Shown here piece by piece: positions 26,763-35,535 of a DNA stretch of 64,000 bases; position 1 is the stretch's first letter; the number at the start of each line of letters is the position of its first letter. The position numbers and the translations under genes are program-made. Origin of the DNA: RGIG2041 sp045652745 (GTDB lineage Bacteria; Bacillota; Clostridia; UBA1381; UMGS1253); the NCBI GenBank assembly GCA_045652745.1, contig JAZRUW010000004.1:62001-126000 (forward strand). Reading direction: 5' to 3'. A model generated the notes under the pieces. It saw nothing but the letters and a program-made list of their open reading frames with translations. It did no database searches and had not been told where the DNA came from.

Positions 26763-29651
26763 TTACGGCTGCGTGCGCTCATCAATCACCACAATTAAAT
26801 TCTTAAGCGTTCCAAGATATGTGTGCACAAACACACGGGTCGCATTTGCATTTTTAAGGTCGCCGAATTCCACAATTGTATTGAGGTCAGACAAAAGGCT
26901 TACCTCAACATCACCGTTTGCTTTCAGGTGCATGCGGTACTTATATACACTTGTATTCAGCTTCAGGCCCTCTTCATCCGTCACATCCAGCGCCGCTTCT
27001 TCACCTGTTGTGTCTACAAATGTCGGTGTAACAAATATATAATCCGAGGTCAGCTTCGATACCGTACCGAACATCGTCTTAAAGCAGTGTACACCACCTT
27101 CGGTCTTGATGTCCTTGTTGGAGTCGATATATTTATCCACCTTGATTTGCGCCGTCAGCGCATTTACATCCAATTCGTGGGTACCGGTATTCGCACGGCC
27201 GAGTTTGCAAATTTGTCCGTCTGCGTTAAAGCCGAATCGCAGCGCATCGCCTGGTTTAATCGTATTAAACGGCGCACCCATGCTCTCTGTTTCATAGGTC
27301 TTTAACTGCCCGTTTTCATAAACTTCGACGCCAAACACAATCGTTTCTTCCTCTGTTTTTGTACTGATTTGCTGCTTCACACTCTTTACAATGCGTACCG
27401 GTGTTGCAGTATCCACCGCGGTTTCCGCAGATACCGCAGCGGCATTATAAACCAAAACCACCTTTGCCACATTCGAATCATTTATATCATAGGCGGCAAT
27501 TTTGTATTTTGTATTACTCTTGAAATAGGATGTCGCCGTAGAACGCTTGTAGTTTGTTTCATCCTGTCGGCTATCCGGAATTTCCAATACCAACGTAGAA
27601 CTGTTTACAAACACCTTGCCGGCAAATCCGTTTGCAGAAGTGTAGGTATACTCTGCCTTCTCTGCGCCGGTCACCAGCAAATCCATATTCATGTTATTGG
27701 CAACCTTGATTTCGTTATCCCGCATAGCAATGGTTGTAATGGCCGTGATTTCATCGGCACTGTTTTTTACATAACGAATCAACTGGGCATACTCTGCATC
27801 GCTCGCGCCCTCGTTGGCTTTAATTGCTTCCGCCGTACCCGTCAAGGCATCCAGCACCTTTTGTCCGTCGGTTTCTGTTTTGCCGTTCACCTTAACGGAT
27901 TGTGCACATTTCACCTTTGTCGGCTTGGAAGGTGTGCCGCTCAAATTCATCAGTTTTAAAATCGCACGGTCATTGTCGAGTCCCGCCAGGGTAACATACG
28001 CATAAGCACCCGCATCTTCAACGGTGATTTTTGCCGTATAAATACGGTCGTTTTTATCCAGATAGAACGTGCCCTCCGCACCGATTTTCGCTGCAACCGT
28101 CCCCTTCGTTACCTGCGCTTCAAACACATCCGTTGTCGGATATACCTTGCCGCCGATAACATAACTGCCGTCATCGCCGCGTTCCTGAATTTTGCCTTTA
28201 ATGGTTTTGGAACTGATATATACCTTAAACTTGGTATTGGCCTTATTGGCCGCAACCGAAACAATGTGCATCGCCTTGATATCTTCTATTTGCATTTCCG
28301 CACCGGTTTGCGCATTGTAAAACTCTGCCGTAACATTGCGGGCATACGGATCAATACGCACGGACTTGCCGGAAACATAATTATCGTAGATGACATAATT
28401 GTTTGCCTCCACGGTGTCCGAGGTCTGTACCGCACTCTTTGCAACATAAGTCTCAAAATCCTCTATAAAGACGGTATCTATCTTATTGTCGCCCGTGTTT
28501 TCCACAAAACGCACTTCGCCATCTACAAAATCGTCGCTGTCCGGGTCTAACCATGCCGTCAGGTTTCGCTCAGCTGCAGTGCCGTTTTTGTAGTCATAAA
28601 GCGTTCCGTTATACATCAACTGCGCATTGGCATCGATTTCCAGATCTTCCGTGTCATTTTTGTCTGCATCCGTAAAATACTCCAGTTTCAGCGCGCTAAA
28701 ATCTACAATATCTTCGGAGCGAAGCGTTATCTCCGTGCTCTTTGTGGCAGACTGCTCTATAAACAAAAGGGAGCTTACTGCATCGTCTGCGCCGATTTTA
28801 TAAAAACCCGAAACATATTTGCCGAGCAGCTCGCGCGCCTCAGCCTTGGTCAGCACGTTTTCATAAGCAAAAACTTCGTTTAACTGCGCAAAAACCAACT
28901 GCCCCGCACGCACACGCAGACCGCTATCGGCTATCGACTCCGTACCGTCCACCTGTGTTACCATATAATTTTTAAACTGCATATAACCAAGCTTGTCCTC
29001 TAAAATCGTTTTTTCGGACACACGGACACTGCCCTCGCCGCTTTTTTCGGCCAACTTCACTTCCAGAGAATTATACAAAATCTGCGCAACCATCGCACGC
29101 GTCGCCGGCGCACTGGTCTTTTCTGCGATGATGTCCTTCGTCAATTCTAACTCGGCCGCCTGTGCAAGATAGCCGTCCGGCCAACCGCCCAGTTCCAAGG
29201 CCGCCGCATCATAACCAAGTGCACAAACCATCATTTTGATGGCCTGTTCATAGGTTACCGGATTGTCCGGCGCAAAAGTGCCGTCACCCATACCTAAAAT
29301 AATGCCCAGATTATAGGCAATTTTGATATAGCCGGACGCCCAGTGTTCACCGCCGCCGACGGTCATATCCGTAAAAACATCCTTCGCACTTGCACTGACG
29401 GCTACGCTTTCTAAACCGAGCATACGTGCAACCACCGTTGCAAACTCGGCGCGCGTGATGGTGTTGTCCGGACGAAACGACCCGTCCTCGTAACCCTTGA
29501 GCATTTTCAGCGCAACCAAAATGTCAATTGCCTCGTTGTGCTTTGTGCTTTCGTTTACATCAATGAATTCCGCCGATGCCGGCACGGTAATCATACCGAG
29601 CAAAAGCAGAGCAGAAAGCACAACCGCAAGCAGCCTTCTTGCATGTTTCAT
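26763..29651 (-). CDS. Large SLH-domain surface protein
   Basis: A 962-residue exported protein. The ATG at 29651 follows AAGGAGGAATACAT and opens a signal peptide ending near VPASAEF. Three S-layer homology domains follow within about the first 210 residues: FIDVNESTKHNEAI, then the GYEDGSFRPDNTITRAEF type, then a second with GMGDGTFAPDNPVTYEQA and a weaker third with TRAMVAQILYNSL. SLH domains bind pyruvylated wall polysaccharide, so it should coat the cell wall. The remaining 750 residues are beta-rich with no recognised enzyme motif; it is likely structural or an S-layer component. A second, shorter protein of the same type is at 56586. Confidence 0.88.
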   Translation of the reverse strand: MKHARRLLAVVLSALLLLGMITVPASAEFIDVNESTKHNEAIDILVALKMLKGYEDGSFRPDNTITRAEFATVVARMLGLESVAVSASAKDVFTDMTVGGGEHWASGYIKIAYNLGIILGMGDGTFAPDNPVTYEQAIKMMVCALGYDAAALELGGWPDGYLAQAAELELTKDIIAEKTSAPATRAMVAQILYNSLEVKLAEKSGEGSVRVSEKTILEDKLGYMQFKNYMVTQVDGTESIADSGLRVRAGQLVFAQLNEVFAYENVLTKAEARELLGKYVSGFYKIGADDAVSSLLFIEQSATKSTEITLRSEDIVDFSALKLEYFTDADKNDTEDLEIDANAQLMYNGTLYDYKNGTAAERNLTAWLDPDSDDFVDGEVRFVENTGDNKIDTVFIEDFETYVAKSAVQTSDTVEANNYVIYDNYVSGKSVRIDPYARNVTAEFYNAQTGAEMQIEDIKAMHIVSVAANKANTKFKVYISSKTIKGKIQERGDDGSYVIGGKVYPTTDVFEAQVTKGTVAAKIGAEGTFYLDKNDRIYTAKITVEDAGAYAYVTLAGLDNDRAILKLMNLSGTPSKPTKVKCAQSVKVNGKTETDGQKVLDALTGTAEAIKANEGASDAEYAQLIRYVKNSADEITAITTIAMRDNEIKVANNMNMDLLVTGAEKAEYTYTSANGFAGKVFVNSSTLVLEIPDSRQDETNYKRSTATSYFKSNTKYKIAAYDINDSNVAKVVLVYNAAAVSAETAVDTATPVRIVKSVKQQISTKTEEETIVFGVEVYENGQLKTYETESMGAPFNTIKPGDALRFGFNADGQICKLGRANTGTHELDVNALTAQIKVDKYIDSNKDIKTEGGVHCFKTMFGTVSKLTSDYIFVTPTFVDTTGEEAALDVTDEEGLKLNTSVYKYRMHLKANGDVEVSLLSDLNTIVEFGDLKNANATRVFVHTYLGTLKNLIVVIDERTQP

Positions 29652-29763
29652 ATGTATTCCTCCTTCGAAAACCCTATTTACGGGTATACTATCATAGTCT
29701 AATCTTAACACGGATACCACACTCCGGTCAATTACAGTTGTTTTACAATTTTTGGACAAAAAA

Positions 29764-29790
29764 GGATGCGCATCCGCCGGATGTGCATCC
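29764..29790 (-). terminator. Intrinsic terminator of the EamA gene
   Basis: Stem GGATGCACATCC/GGATGCGCATCC around GGC, then a T-run on the minus strand, directly after the transporter stop. Confidence 0.85.
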
Positions 29791-29797
29791 TTTAAAA

Positions 29798-30697
29798 TTA
29801 AATCTTCGTTTTCTCCGGCATCTGCACCAGCAAAATCGCCGCAAACATTAAAACACAACCCAAAATTTCCATGCCGTTCATCCGCTCGCCGAGCAAGACC
29901 GCACCGGCCAGAACGGCAAACACCGATTCTAAGCTCATTAAAATCGACGCAGAAGTCGGGTCAGTATATTTTTGTCCGATAATCTGCAAGGTATACGCCA
30001 CGCCGCACGACATCACGCCCGAATACAAAATCGCGGTCGAGCACTGCAAAATCAACGGAAGCTGCGGTGTTTCCAGCAAAAACATCAATACGATGTTGAT
30101 GGCACCGGACACAAAAAATTGCAGACAGGACAGTTTTACGCCATCCACCTGCGGCGAAAAATAGTCAATCGCCAAAATATGAAATGCAAACACCAGGGCA
30201 CAAATCAGCGTCAGCACATCGCCGAAATTGATTTGTCCCATATCGCCGCCCGTCAGGCACAAAAGGCTTAAACCGCCGAGTGCCACCAGCGCGCTGAGAA
30301 CGGCAATCAAACTCGGTCGTTTTTTGAAAAACAGTCCCAGAAACGGCACTAAAATCATATACATCGCCGTAATAAAACCGCTCTTTCCCGCTGTTGTAAA
30401 CTTCATGCCGTAGGTTTGCAGGGTGCTTGCCAGACACAAAAGACAGCCGCATACAATACCGCCAACGAGCAAAACCTTGCCCTTTTGCTTTTCCGCCGCC
30501 TTCATTTCCGCACGCTTTGTGCGCTCACGAACCAATATAAACGGCACAAGCACCGCACAACCCAGCCAGGTGCGAATGCCGTTAAACGTGTTCGGCTCAA
30601 TATATTCCATGCCCGTGCGCTGCGACACAAAGGAAATGCCCCAGATAATCGCCGTCAGCATCAGGATAAGATTACCCTTTAATTTTGCTTTGTTCAT
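29798..30697 (-). CDS. EamA/DMT family transporter
   Basis: A 299-residue membrane protein with about ten hydrophobic helices in two EamA repeats, starting with the family-typical AIIWGISFVSQRTGM. Members export metabolites such as amino acids or nucleotide-related compounds; the substrate is not predictable here. A cytoplasmic basic segment (RERTKRAEMKAAEKQKGK) separates helices 2 and 3. Own promoter and terminator indicate a single-gene unit. Confidence 0.85.
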   Translation of the reverse strand: MNKAKLKGNLILMLTAIIWGISFVSQRTGMEYIEPNTFNGIRTWLGCAVLVPFILVRERTKRAEMKAAEKQKGKVLLVGGIVCGCLLCLASTLQTYGMKFTTAGKSGFITAMYMILVPFLGLFFKKRPSLIAVLSALVALGGLSLLCLTGGDMGQINFGDVLTLICALVFAFHILAIDYFSPQVDGVKLSCLQFFVSGAINIVLMFLLETPQLPLILQCSTAILYSGVMSCGVAYTLQIIGQKYTDPTSASILMSLESVFAVLAGAVLLGERMNGMEILGCVLMFAAILLVQMPEKTKI

Positions 30698-30727
30698 AAA
30701 TTATCCCCCTAAAAATCATACCCCAGT

Positions 30728-30756
30728 ATTATATACTATGCGGCAAATTTTTGCAA
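30728..30756 (-). promoter_or_regulatory. SigA-type promoter for the EamA gene
   Basis: On the minus strand, TTGCAA (30756-30751), a 17-bp spacer and TATAAT (30733-30728), about 30 bp before the start. Confidence 0.75.
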
Positions 30757-30848
30757 GGAGATTATTTTGCGGCATGATTTCATGGCAAAGTCAATTCTTT
30801 TAATTTGCACAACGGCCATCGGCCGCTTGCGTTTTTTGCGCAGAAAAG

Positions 30849-30877
30849 TTGATAGTAGTAGACCCAATTTTTATGAT
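30849..30877 (+). promoter_or_regulatory. Possible promoter for the modular effector-like gene
   Basis: TTGATA (30849-30854), a 17-bp spacer and TATGAT (30872-30877), upstream of the palindromic leader. A transcript from here would carry the whole 250-nt structured leader before the ATG at 31124. Confidence 0.5.
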
Positions 30878-30897
30878 ACAATAAAATCGCAAAACAG

Positions 30898-30912
30898 CCA
30901 TGGAGTTTTGCA
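30898..30912 (+). repeat. 15-bp direct repeat, left copy
   Basis: CCATGGAGTTTTGCA, repeated exactly at 33260-33274. The two copies bracket the leader, the effector-like gene and its partner (about 2.36 kb between starts). Confidence 0.7.
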
Positions 30913-30931
30913 AGAAAATTTAACCCAACAC

Positions 30932-31096
30932 CGTAGGGCAGGGGCTTGCTCCTGCCGTGCGTTTGTGCGATATTTGCGGGCGATTCGTGAATCGCCCCTA
31001 CGCGCACATTATACCCGCTTGCGTAGGGTCGGGCGTCCCCGACCGACCGTGATTTTCTGCAGAATTTTGCGGGATGTCCGGGAGGCCATCCCCTAC
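30932..31096. repeat. Cluster of four palindromic CGTAGGGG/CCCCTACG repeats
   Basis: Units at 30932-30957, 30977-31002, 31022-31045 and 31071-31096. Each is a 24-27-bp inverted repeat starting CGTAGGG or ending CCCCTAC(G), with a different core. The first two match the pairs at 9.7 and 52.9 kb; the last two are extra here. Together they fill the 426-bp gene-free stretch between the EamA gene and the modular gene. Confidence 0.85.
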
Positions 31097-31123
31097 AAAC
31101 AAAAAATTTAAAGGAGAATTTTT

Positions 31124-32575
31124 ATGTATAAATCAACAAATACCACATGGTCCTCGACATTTCCGCTGGACAAAGAAAGCAAAAAGAGGTATACTGAAAG
31201 TACACAAATGAAATTGAATCTGGCAGTGTTTGACGATGACGAGGTTGCAGGCTCGGCGGTGGATTACCTGTATGCACCGGGTAATCAAAGTAAAACGCAG
31301 ACTTTTCTGAAAAACAACGGCTTTCCGTCTGCACAGGAGCGAGAATTCGGTAAAGAATTACTCGGTGTGCAGCAGGAACGTAAAAATCTAATGGACGAGT
31401 TCAAAAGCAAAGTAAAAACGCCGGTAAATACGGAGCATTACGGCGAATCCGACCGTGCGTTTATGCAAGGCTTGCTTGGCGACGAAGAGGGCGAACGTGA
31501 ATATCAAAAGAGAGTCGCTAACGTAAATGCTCAAAATGCACAGAATATCCGCAAGCAAAACGAATTGATTAACGCCTTCAAAGGCTCGCAGTTTGAAAGT
31601 TTGCTAAAGCCGACTGCATCTTACAGTGCGTATGAAGAAAGGGTTAAGAATGTGCAAGATAGCGTACGCAGTGCACCGGCGCAAGGTGAGTACCTCAGTG
31701 TTTTGCAACCGACGCTGGCGTATAATGCATCGAAACAACCGGAGAACAATAAGATTTCTTCGGAGATAGCGAATAGCGGAAATCTGTATGCATCGATCGG
31801 AAATAAGACTGGCAAGGAAATAAAACTGCATGGTTCTGCGATGACTACAGAAGATTGGGACGTTTATAATATTCTGCAACGAAAAGGCCAGTCCGGAGCC
31901 GCCTCAAATTTTCATTTTTCTATAGAAGAGGCAACCGGCGCATATGAATCAGCAAACGAAGACAAAGGTAAAAAGACTCTATCAAGACTGAAAGCTGTGG
32001 ATGCCAGAAAGACGGCCTATACAAAAACCGGCAAAACATATATTGACAATTATGATTATACATACGGGCAAGGTACAATGGTATATTTGGGGGTGCATGA
32101 AGTTGCCGCAGGCCAATATCATACAAGCGTAATCATCATGGTTTCGCCAGAAAGCGAATTATATAATAATTCCATCTTCGAAAACTCCGTAAACGGAAAT
32201 AAAATTAAATATGCCACTATTGGAGCTGGCCCAATTGAAGATAATTTAACGGCTATTTTTGGCGGGTATTTAGCAAGTGATAAGGATAGAGATAAAGATA
32301 AAATCTTATCCATCAAAGAGGATCTGATTGATTTGAATATAACAAATCCGCAAACAATTTTAAACCTCTTTCGTTCTGCGGAGTATTTTAAAACCAATCA
32401 AGCAAAGTATAATTTAGATTACGAATTTATGCCCATTGCGACAACAGACGGATACAATTCAAATTCATTTACCAAAGGCTTATTGAAGGCAAACAATATA
32501 CAAATTCCGCGAGAACCGCATCATAGTGTGCCGGGTTGGAATAAACCTGTGCCAAGTTCCTATTTCGGAAAGTGA
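31124..32575 (+). CDS. Modular effector-like protein with repeated N-terminal module
   Basis: A 483-residue protein with no signal peptide or membrane segment. Residues 1 to about 140 form a hydrophilic module shared with the decayed gene at 9.1-9.7 kb: it starts MYKSTNTTWSSTFPLDKESK and includes DDDEVAGSA and GDEEGEREYQKRVA. A helical linker runs to about 230. The C-terminal part has a histidine-bearing strand (GQYHTSVIIM, H333), TIGAGP, NSNSF (445-449) and the ending PGWNKPVPSSYFG. Histidine and N-x-N-x-F arrangements recall papain-like or NlpC-type folds, but with serine where a cysteine would act; this is inference. RBS AAAGGAG. A small anchored protein begins 9 bp downstream, so a toxin/immunity or enzyme/anchor pair is plausible. 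Family not recognised. Confidence 0.75.
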   Translation: MYKSTNTTWSSTFPLDKESKKRYTESTQMKLNLAVFDDDEVAGSAVDYLYAPGNQSKTQTFLKNNGFPSAQEREFGKELLGVQQERKNLMDEFKSKVKTPVNTEHYGESDRAFMQGLLGDEEGEREYQKRVANVNAQNAQNIRKQNELINAFKGSQFESLLKPTASYSAYEERVKNVQDSVRSAPAQGEYLSVLQPTLAYNASKQPENNKISSEIANSGNLYASIGNKTGKEIKLHGSAMTTEDWDVYNILQRKGQSGAASNFHFSIEEATGAYESANEDKGKKTLSRLKAVDARKTAYTKTGKTYIDNYDYTYGQGTMVYLGVHEVAAGQYHTSVIIMVSPESELYNNSIFENSVNGNKIKYATIGAGPIEDNLTAIFGGYLASDKDRDKDKILSIKEDLIDLNITNPQTILNLFRSAEYFKTNQAKYNLDYEFMPIATTDGYNSNSFTKGLLKANNIQIPREPHHSVPGWNKPVPSSYFGK

Positions 32576-32584
32576 GGAAAATAT

Positions 32585-33016
32585 ATGAAAAAAATTATAT
32601 GTATTTTTGTGCCGATTCTTATCATGGCAGCACTGATTACGGTTGTAGGTTATGTAAATCTGTCAAGTCCTTTAATGCAGAACAAGGCGCAGATTAAAAA
32701 AGAAAATGTTCAGGTAAGAGAATATGTTTTAAGTATACTTCCGCTTGGGACAGATATGGATACTGCACAGCAGATTATAACCAATCACCCCATCTGGGAA
32801 ATAGATTTGGTATCGGAAGATCGTGGCTATGGAATCGGTACGGATTCACGTCCGTCCGGGTATGAAAAGGTTATGGTCGGCGAAAAATCTATACAAATTC
32901 ATCTTGGCGAATACAAAGGCATACTTATGACGACAGGTGTTCTTGCTTTTTTAGGTTTTGACGAAAATGGAAAGTTAATTGATGTTGCAGTAAGAAAAGA
33001 CATTGATTCATTGTGA
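32585..33016 (+). CDS. Small membrane-anchored partner protein
   Basis: A 143-residue protein with one hydrophobic segment at about residues 4-24 and an extracytoplasmic domain of mixed charge. There is no lipobox cysteine. It starts 9 bp after the modular gene with a GTGAGGA site, so the two are cotranscribed. By position it is a candidate immunity or anchoring protein; I find no sequence match with the 8439-9071 protein that holds the same position at the other locus. The domain is not recognised. Confidence 0.75.
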   Translation: MKKIICIFVPILIMAALITVVGYVNLSSPLMQNKAQIKKENVQVREYVLSILPLGTDMDTAQQIITNHPIWEIDLVSEDRGYGIGTDSRPSGYEKVMVGEKSIQIHLGEYKGILMTTGVLAFLGFDENGKLIDVAVRKDIDSL

Positions 33017-33128
33017 TTTCTGCGAAGGTTTCATACGGCAATATTATTGTTATCAAAAAAGATACCATCCCGAAAAGCTTTTTGAAAAGAATAGATTCTC
33101 TTCTATCGCTTGAATAACGATTTAAATT

Positions 33129-33153
33129 GGGACAATGGAATTTCCATTGTCCC
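33129..33153. other. Strong hairpin downstream of the partner gene
   Basis: An 11-bp perfect stem (GGGACAATGGA and complement) with a 3-base loop, 113 bp after the partner stop. No T-run follows, so it is not a typical terminator. The stretch 33017-33240 around it has short open segments in shifting frames (for example one reading NIIVIKKDTIPKSFLKRID) that look like decayed coding sequence. Confidence 0.5.
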
Positions 33154-33259
33154 AGTCCTATACCCGGACAACAAACCGGATTAGATTTATATTTAAAAGA
33201 ATGCGGAAAAGAAATAATTCTGTATAAACTCAAATAAATGAAGGAAAGCAGCGGGAAAA

Positions 33260-33274
33260 CCATGGAGTTTTGCA
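33260..33274 (+). repeat. 15-bp direct repeat, right copy
   Basis: Exact repeat of 30898-30912, at the far side of the modular gene pair and just before another palindromic unit. Confidence 0.7.
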
Positions 33275-33286
33275 GGTGCATATTTG

Positions 33287-33314
33287 CGGGCGGATGAAGG
33301 CATCCGCCCCTACG
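33287..33314. repeat. Palindromic CCCCTACG-type repeat
   Basis: GGGCGGATG and complement around AAGG, ending CCCCTACG. Same family as the units at 30.9-31.1 kb but with a different core; it follows the right direct repeat. Confidence 0.8.
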
Positions 33315-33328
33315 CATAATAATTACAC

Positions 33329-33356
33329 CCCCGGCGTACACGAGTACGCCGAGGGT
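33329..33356 (-). terminator. Hairpin after hisIE, possible weak terminator
   Basis: Stem GGCGTAC/GTACGCC extended by flanking pairs, 44 bp after the hisIE stop. On the minus strand it is followed by TGTAATTATT rather than a clean T-run, so terminator function is likely but not certain. Confidence 0.5.
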
Positions 33357-33399
33357 GAGGATGGTGCATGGCCGGGCATTTTTACCGAGCCAATCCCCC

Positions 33400-34050
33400 T
33401 TAGTTGGTCATTTTTTCCTGCTTTACCTTATGGTCTATCACATGACGGCTTGCAAGCTCGCGGTGAATGTCCTCGAGCGAAATGCCCATTTCAATCATCA
33501 AAACCATTACATGATATGCAAGGTCTGCAATTTCGTAGACGGTTTCTTTTTTATCGTCTGCTTTACCGGCAATGATGACCTCAGTACACTCCTCGCCGAC
33601 CTTCTTTAAAATCTTGTCGATACCTTTTTCAAACAGGTAGGTCGTATACGAACCCTCCTTTTTTTCAATCTTTCTGCCGATGAGCATTTGCATCAGGCTT
33701 TCGAGTGAAAACTCGTGCAAATCCTCGCTTTCCCAAACCGGATTGGTAAAGCACGAATCCGTACCCTTGTGGCAGGCAGGGCCGGTCTTTTCCACTACAA
33801 CGACGAGTGCATCGTTGTCACAGTCCGCGGTAATGGAAACAATATTTTGCACGTTACCGCTCGTTTCTCCCTTGCGCCAAAGCTCCTGACGGGAACGGCT
33901 CCAGAAGCAAGTTCTGCCCTCTTTCATCGAAATTTCAAGGCTCTCTTTGTTCATATAGGCCACCGTAAGCACCTTTTTGGTTACGGCATCCACCACAACA
34001 GCGGGAATTAAACCCTTTTCGTCAAATTTCAGTTCGTTTATGTTCAGCAT
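33400..34050 (-). CDS. hisIE: Bifunctional phosphoribosyl-AMP cyclohydrolase / phosphoribosyl-ATP pyrophosphatase
   Basis: A 216-residue fusion catalysing steps 2 and 3 of histidine synthesis. The HisI part (about 1-115) has VAYMNKESLE, TCFWSRSRQELW with the zinc-site residues, and CHKGTDSCF; the HisE part (about 118-216) has the helical VGEECTEVIIAGK and YEIADLAYHVMVLM motifs. It is the last gene of the his operon, 13 bp after hisF. Confidence 0.95.
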   Translation of the reverse strand: MLNINELKFDEKGLIPAVVVDAVTKKVLTVAYMNKESLEISMKEGRTCFWSRSRQELWRKGETSGNVQNIVSITADCDNDALVVVVEKTGPACHKGTDSCFTNPVWESEDLHEFSLESLMQMLIGRKIEKKEGSYTTYLFEKGIDKILKKVGEECTEVIIAGKADDKKETVYEIADLAYHVMVLMIEMGISLEDIHRELASRHVIDHKVKQEKMTN

Positions 34051-34063
34051 CTTTAACTCTCCC

Positions 34064-34822
34064 TTACAATCTCATGTTTACACCGCTTGCCTGCAGTTTT
34101 TCTTTCAAATCGGAAATCTTGACCTCACCGAAATGGAATATGGAAGCTGCAAGGCCTGCATCCACTTTTGGTAAAGTGTGAAACAGTTGCACAAAATCGT
34201 CGATGCAACCCGCACCGCCCGATGCGATGACAGGCACATCCACTGCGTTACACACGGCATCGAGCATTTCCAAGTCAAACCCCTGCTTTACGCCGTCGGT
34301 GTCAATGGAATTTAAAACAACCTCGCCTGCGCCGCTCTCGACACAGCGTTTAATCCACGCAAGCGCTTCCATGCCCGTGTTTTCGCGGCCGCCCTTGGCA
34401 AACACGCGAAATACGCCGTCCACACGCTTGACATCCGCGGAAATGACCACGCACTGGTCGCCGTAACGCTTTGCCGCCTCGTAAATCAAATCCGGATTTT
34501 TAATTGCGCCGGAATTGACGCTGACCTTATCTGCGCCGCATTTGAGCACGCGGTCAAAATCGTCTACGGTATTGATGCCGCCGCCGACGGTGAGCGGAAT
34601 AAAAATCGTTCGCGCCACCTCGCAGAGAATGTCGGTAAACAACGCTCTGCCTTCGGCCGATGCCGTGATGTCGTAAAACACCAGCTCATCTGCGCCGTTG
34701 TCGCTATAGTATTTTGCAAGGCTGACCGGACCCGAAACATCGTTTAAGCCTTCAAAATTCACACCCTTGACCACGCGTCCGTTTTTCACGTCCAGGCAAG
34801 GGATAATTCTCTTGGTTATCAT
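34064..34822 (-). CDS. hisF: Imidazole glycerol phosphate synthase, cyclase subunit
   Basis: A 252-residue beta-barrel enzyme that, with HisH, makes imidazole glycerol phosphate and AICAR. The catalytic D11 lies in IPCLDVKNGRVVKGVNF and the second aspartate in NSIDTDGVKQGFD; phosphate loops GGGI and ASGGAG are present. The start overlaps the hisA stop by 4 bp. Confidence 0.97.
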   Translation of the reverse strand: MITKRIIPCLDVKNGRVVKGVNFEGLNDVSGPVSLAKYYSDNGADELVFYDITASAEGRALFTDILCEVARTIFIPLTVGGGINTVDDFDRVLKCGADKVSVNSGAIKNPDLIYEAAKRYGDQCVVISADVKRVDGVFRVFAKGGRENTGMEALAWIKRCVESGAGEVVLNSIDTDGVKQGFDLEMLDAVCNAVDVPVIASGGAGCIDDFVQLFHTLPKVDAGLAASIFHFGEVKISDLKEKLQASGVNMRL

Positions 34823-35532
34823 TTTGCCACCTCAATTGCCTCTTTTAAATCTATCGCCTTTGTATAATACGCTTTGCCGATAATTGCGCCGTAAATGTTC
34901 AGGTCGGAAAGACGTTTGACATCTTCTATGCTCGACACACCGCCCGAGGCGACAATCTGCATATCAAATTTTTCACTCAGTTCTTTATAGAGCGCATGGT
35001 TTGTGCCCATCATCGCGCCGTCTTTGGAAATGTCGGTGCAAATCAGCGTTTTTACACCAATCTCCTGCATCTTTTTGCAAAAATCGAAGCACTCATACTG
35101 ACTTTTTTCAATCCAGCCTTTAATGGCTACATAGCCATCCTTAATATCCGCGCCGACGGCAATTTTGTCGCCGTACTTTTCCACCGCCGCACGAAGGAAG
35201 GCTTCATCCTCAACCGCCGCCGTGCCTAAAATCACGCGGTTGATGCCTGTGTTTATATATTTTTCAATCGTTTCCATACTGCGGATGCCGCCGCCGATTT
35301 CGGAAAACAAATCCGTAGTCTGTATAATCTTTTTTACCGTTTCCAGATTCGGCGTGTCGCCGTTTTTTGCGCCCTCCAAATCCACGATATGGATGTGCGT
35401 TGCGCCCTGCGCCTTAAAATCGAGCGCAATCTCCCACGGCTTGTCGCTGTAAACGGTCATTTGTGCATAATCGCCCTTAAACAGGCGCACCGCCTTGCCG
35501 TCGTATAAATCTATTGCCGGAAAAATATGCAT
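34819..35532 (-). CDS. hisA: ProFAR isomerase (HisA)
   Basis: A 237-residue beta-barrel isomerase opening the aminoaldose ring of ProFAR, the fourth step. The catalytic aspartates lie in FPAIDLYDGKAVRL (D8) and CTDISKDGAMMG. The GGGIRS and ASGGVSS phosphate loops are visible. It starts 3 bp after hisH and overlaps hisF. Confidence 0.97.
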   Translation of the reverse strand: MHIFPAIDLYDGKAVRLFKGDYAQMTVYSDKPWEIALDFKAQGATHIHIVDLEGAKNGDTPNLETVKKIIQTTDLFSEIGGGIRSMETIEKYINTGINRVILGTAAVEDEAFLRAAVEKYGDKIAVGADIKDGYVAIKGWIEKSQYECFDFCKKMQEIGVKTLICTDISKDGAMMGTNHALYKELSEKFDMQIVASGGVSSIEDVKRLSDLNIYGAIIGKAYYTKAIDLKEAIEVAK

Positions 35533-35535
35533 GCC

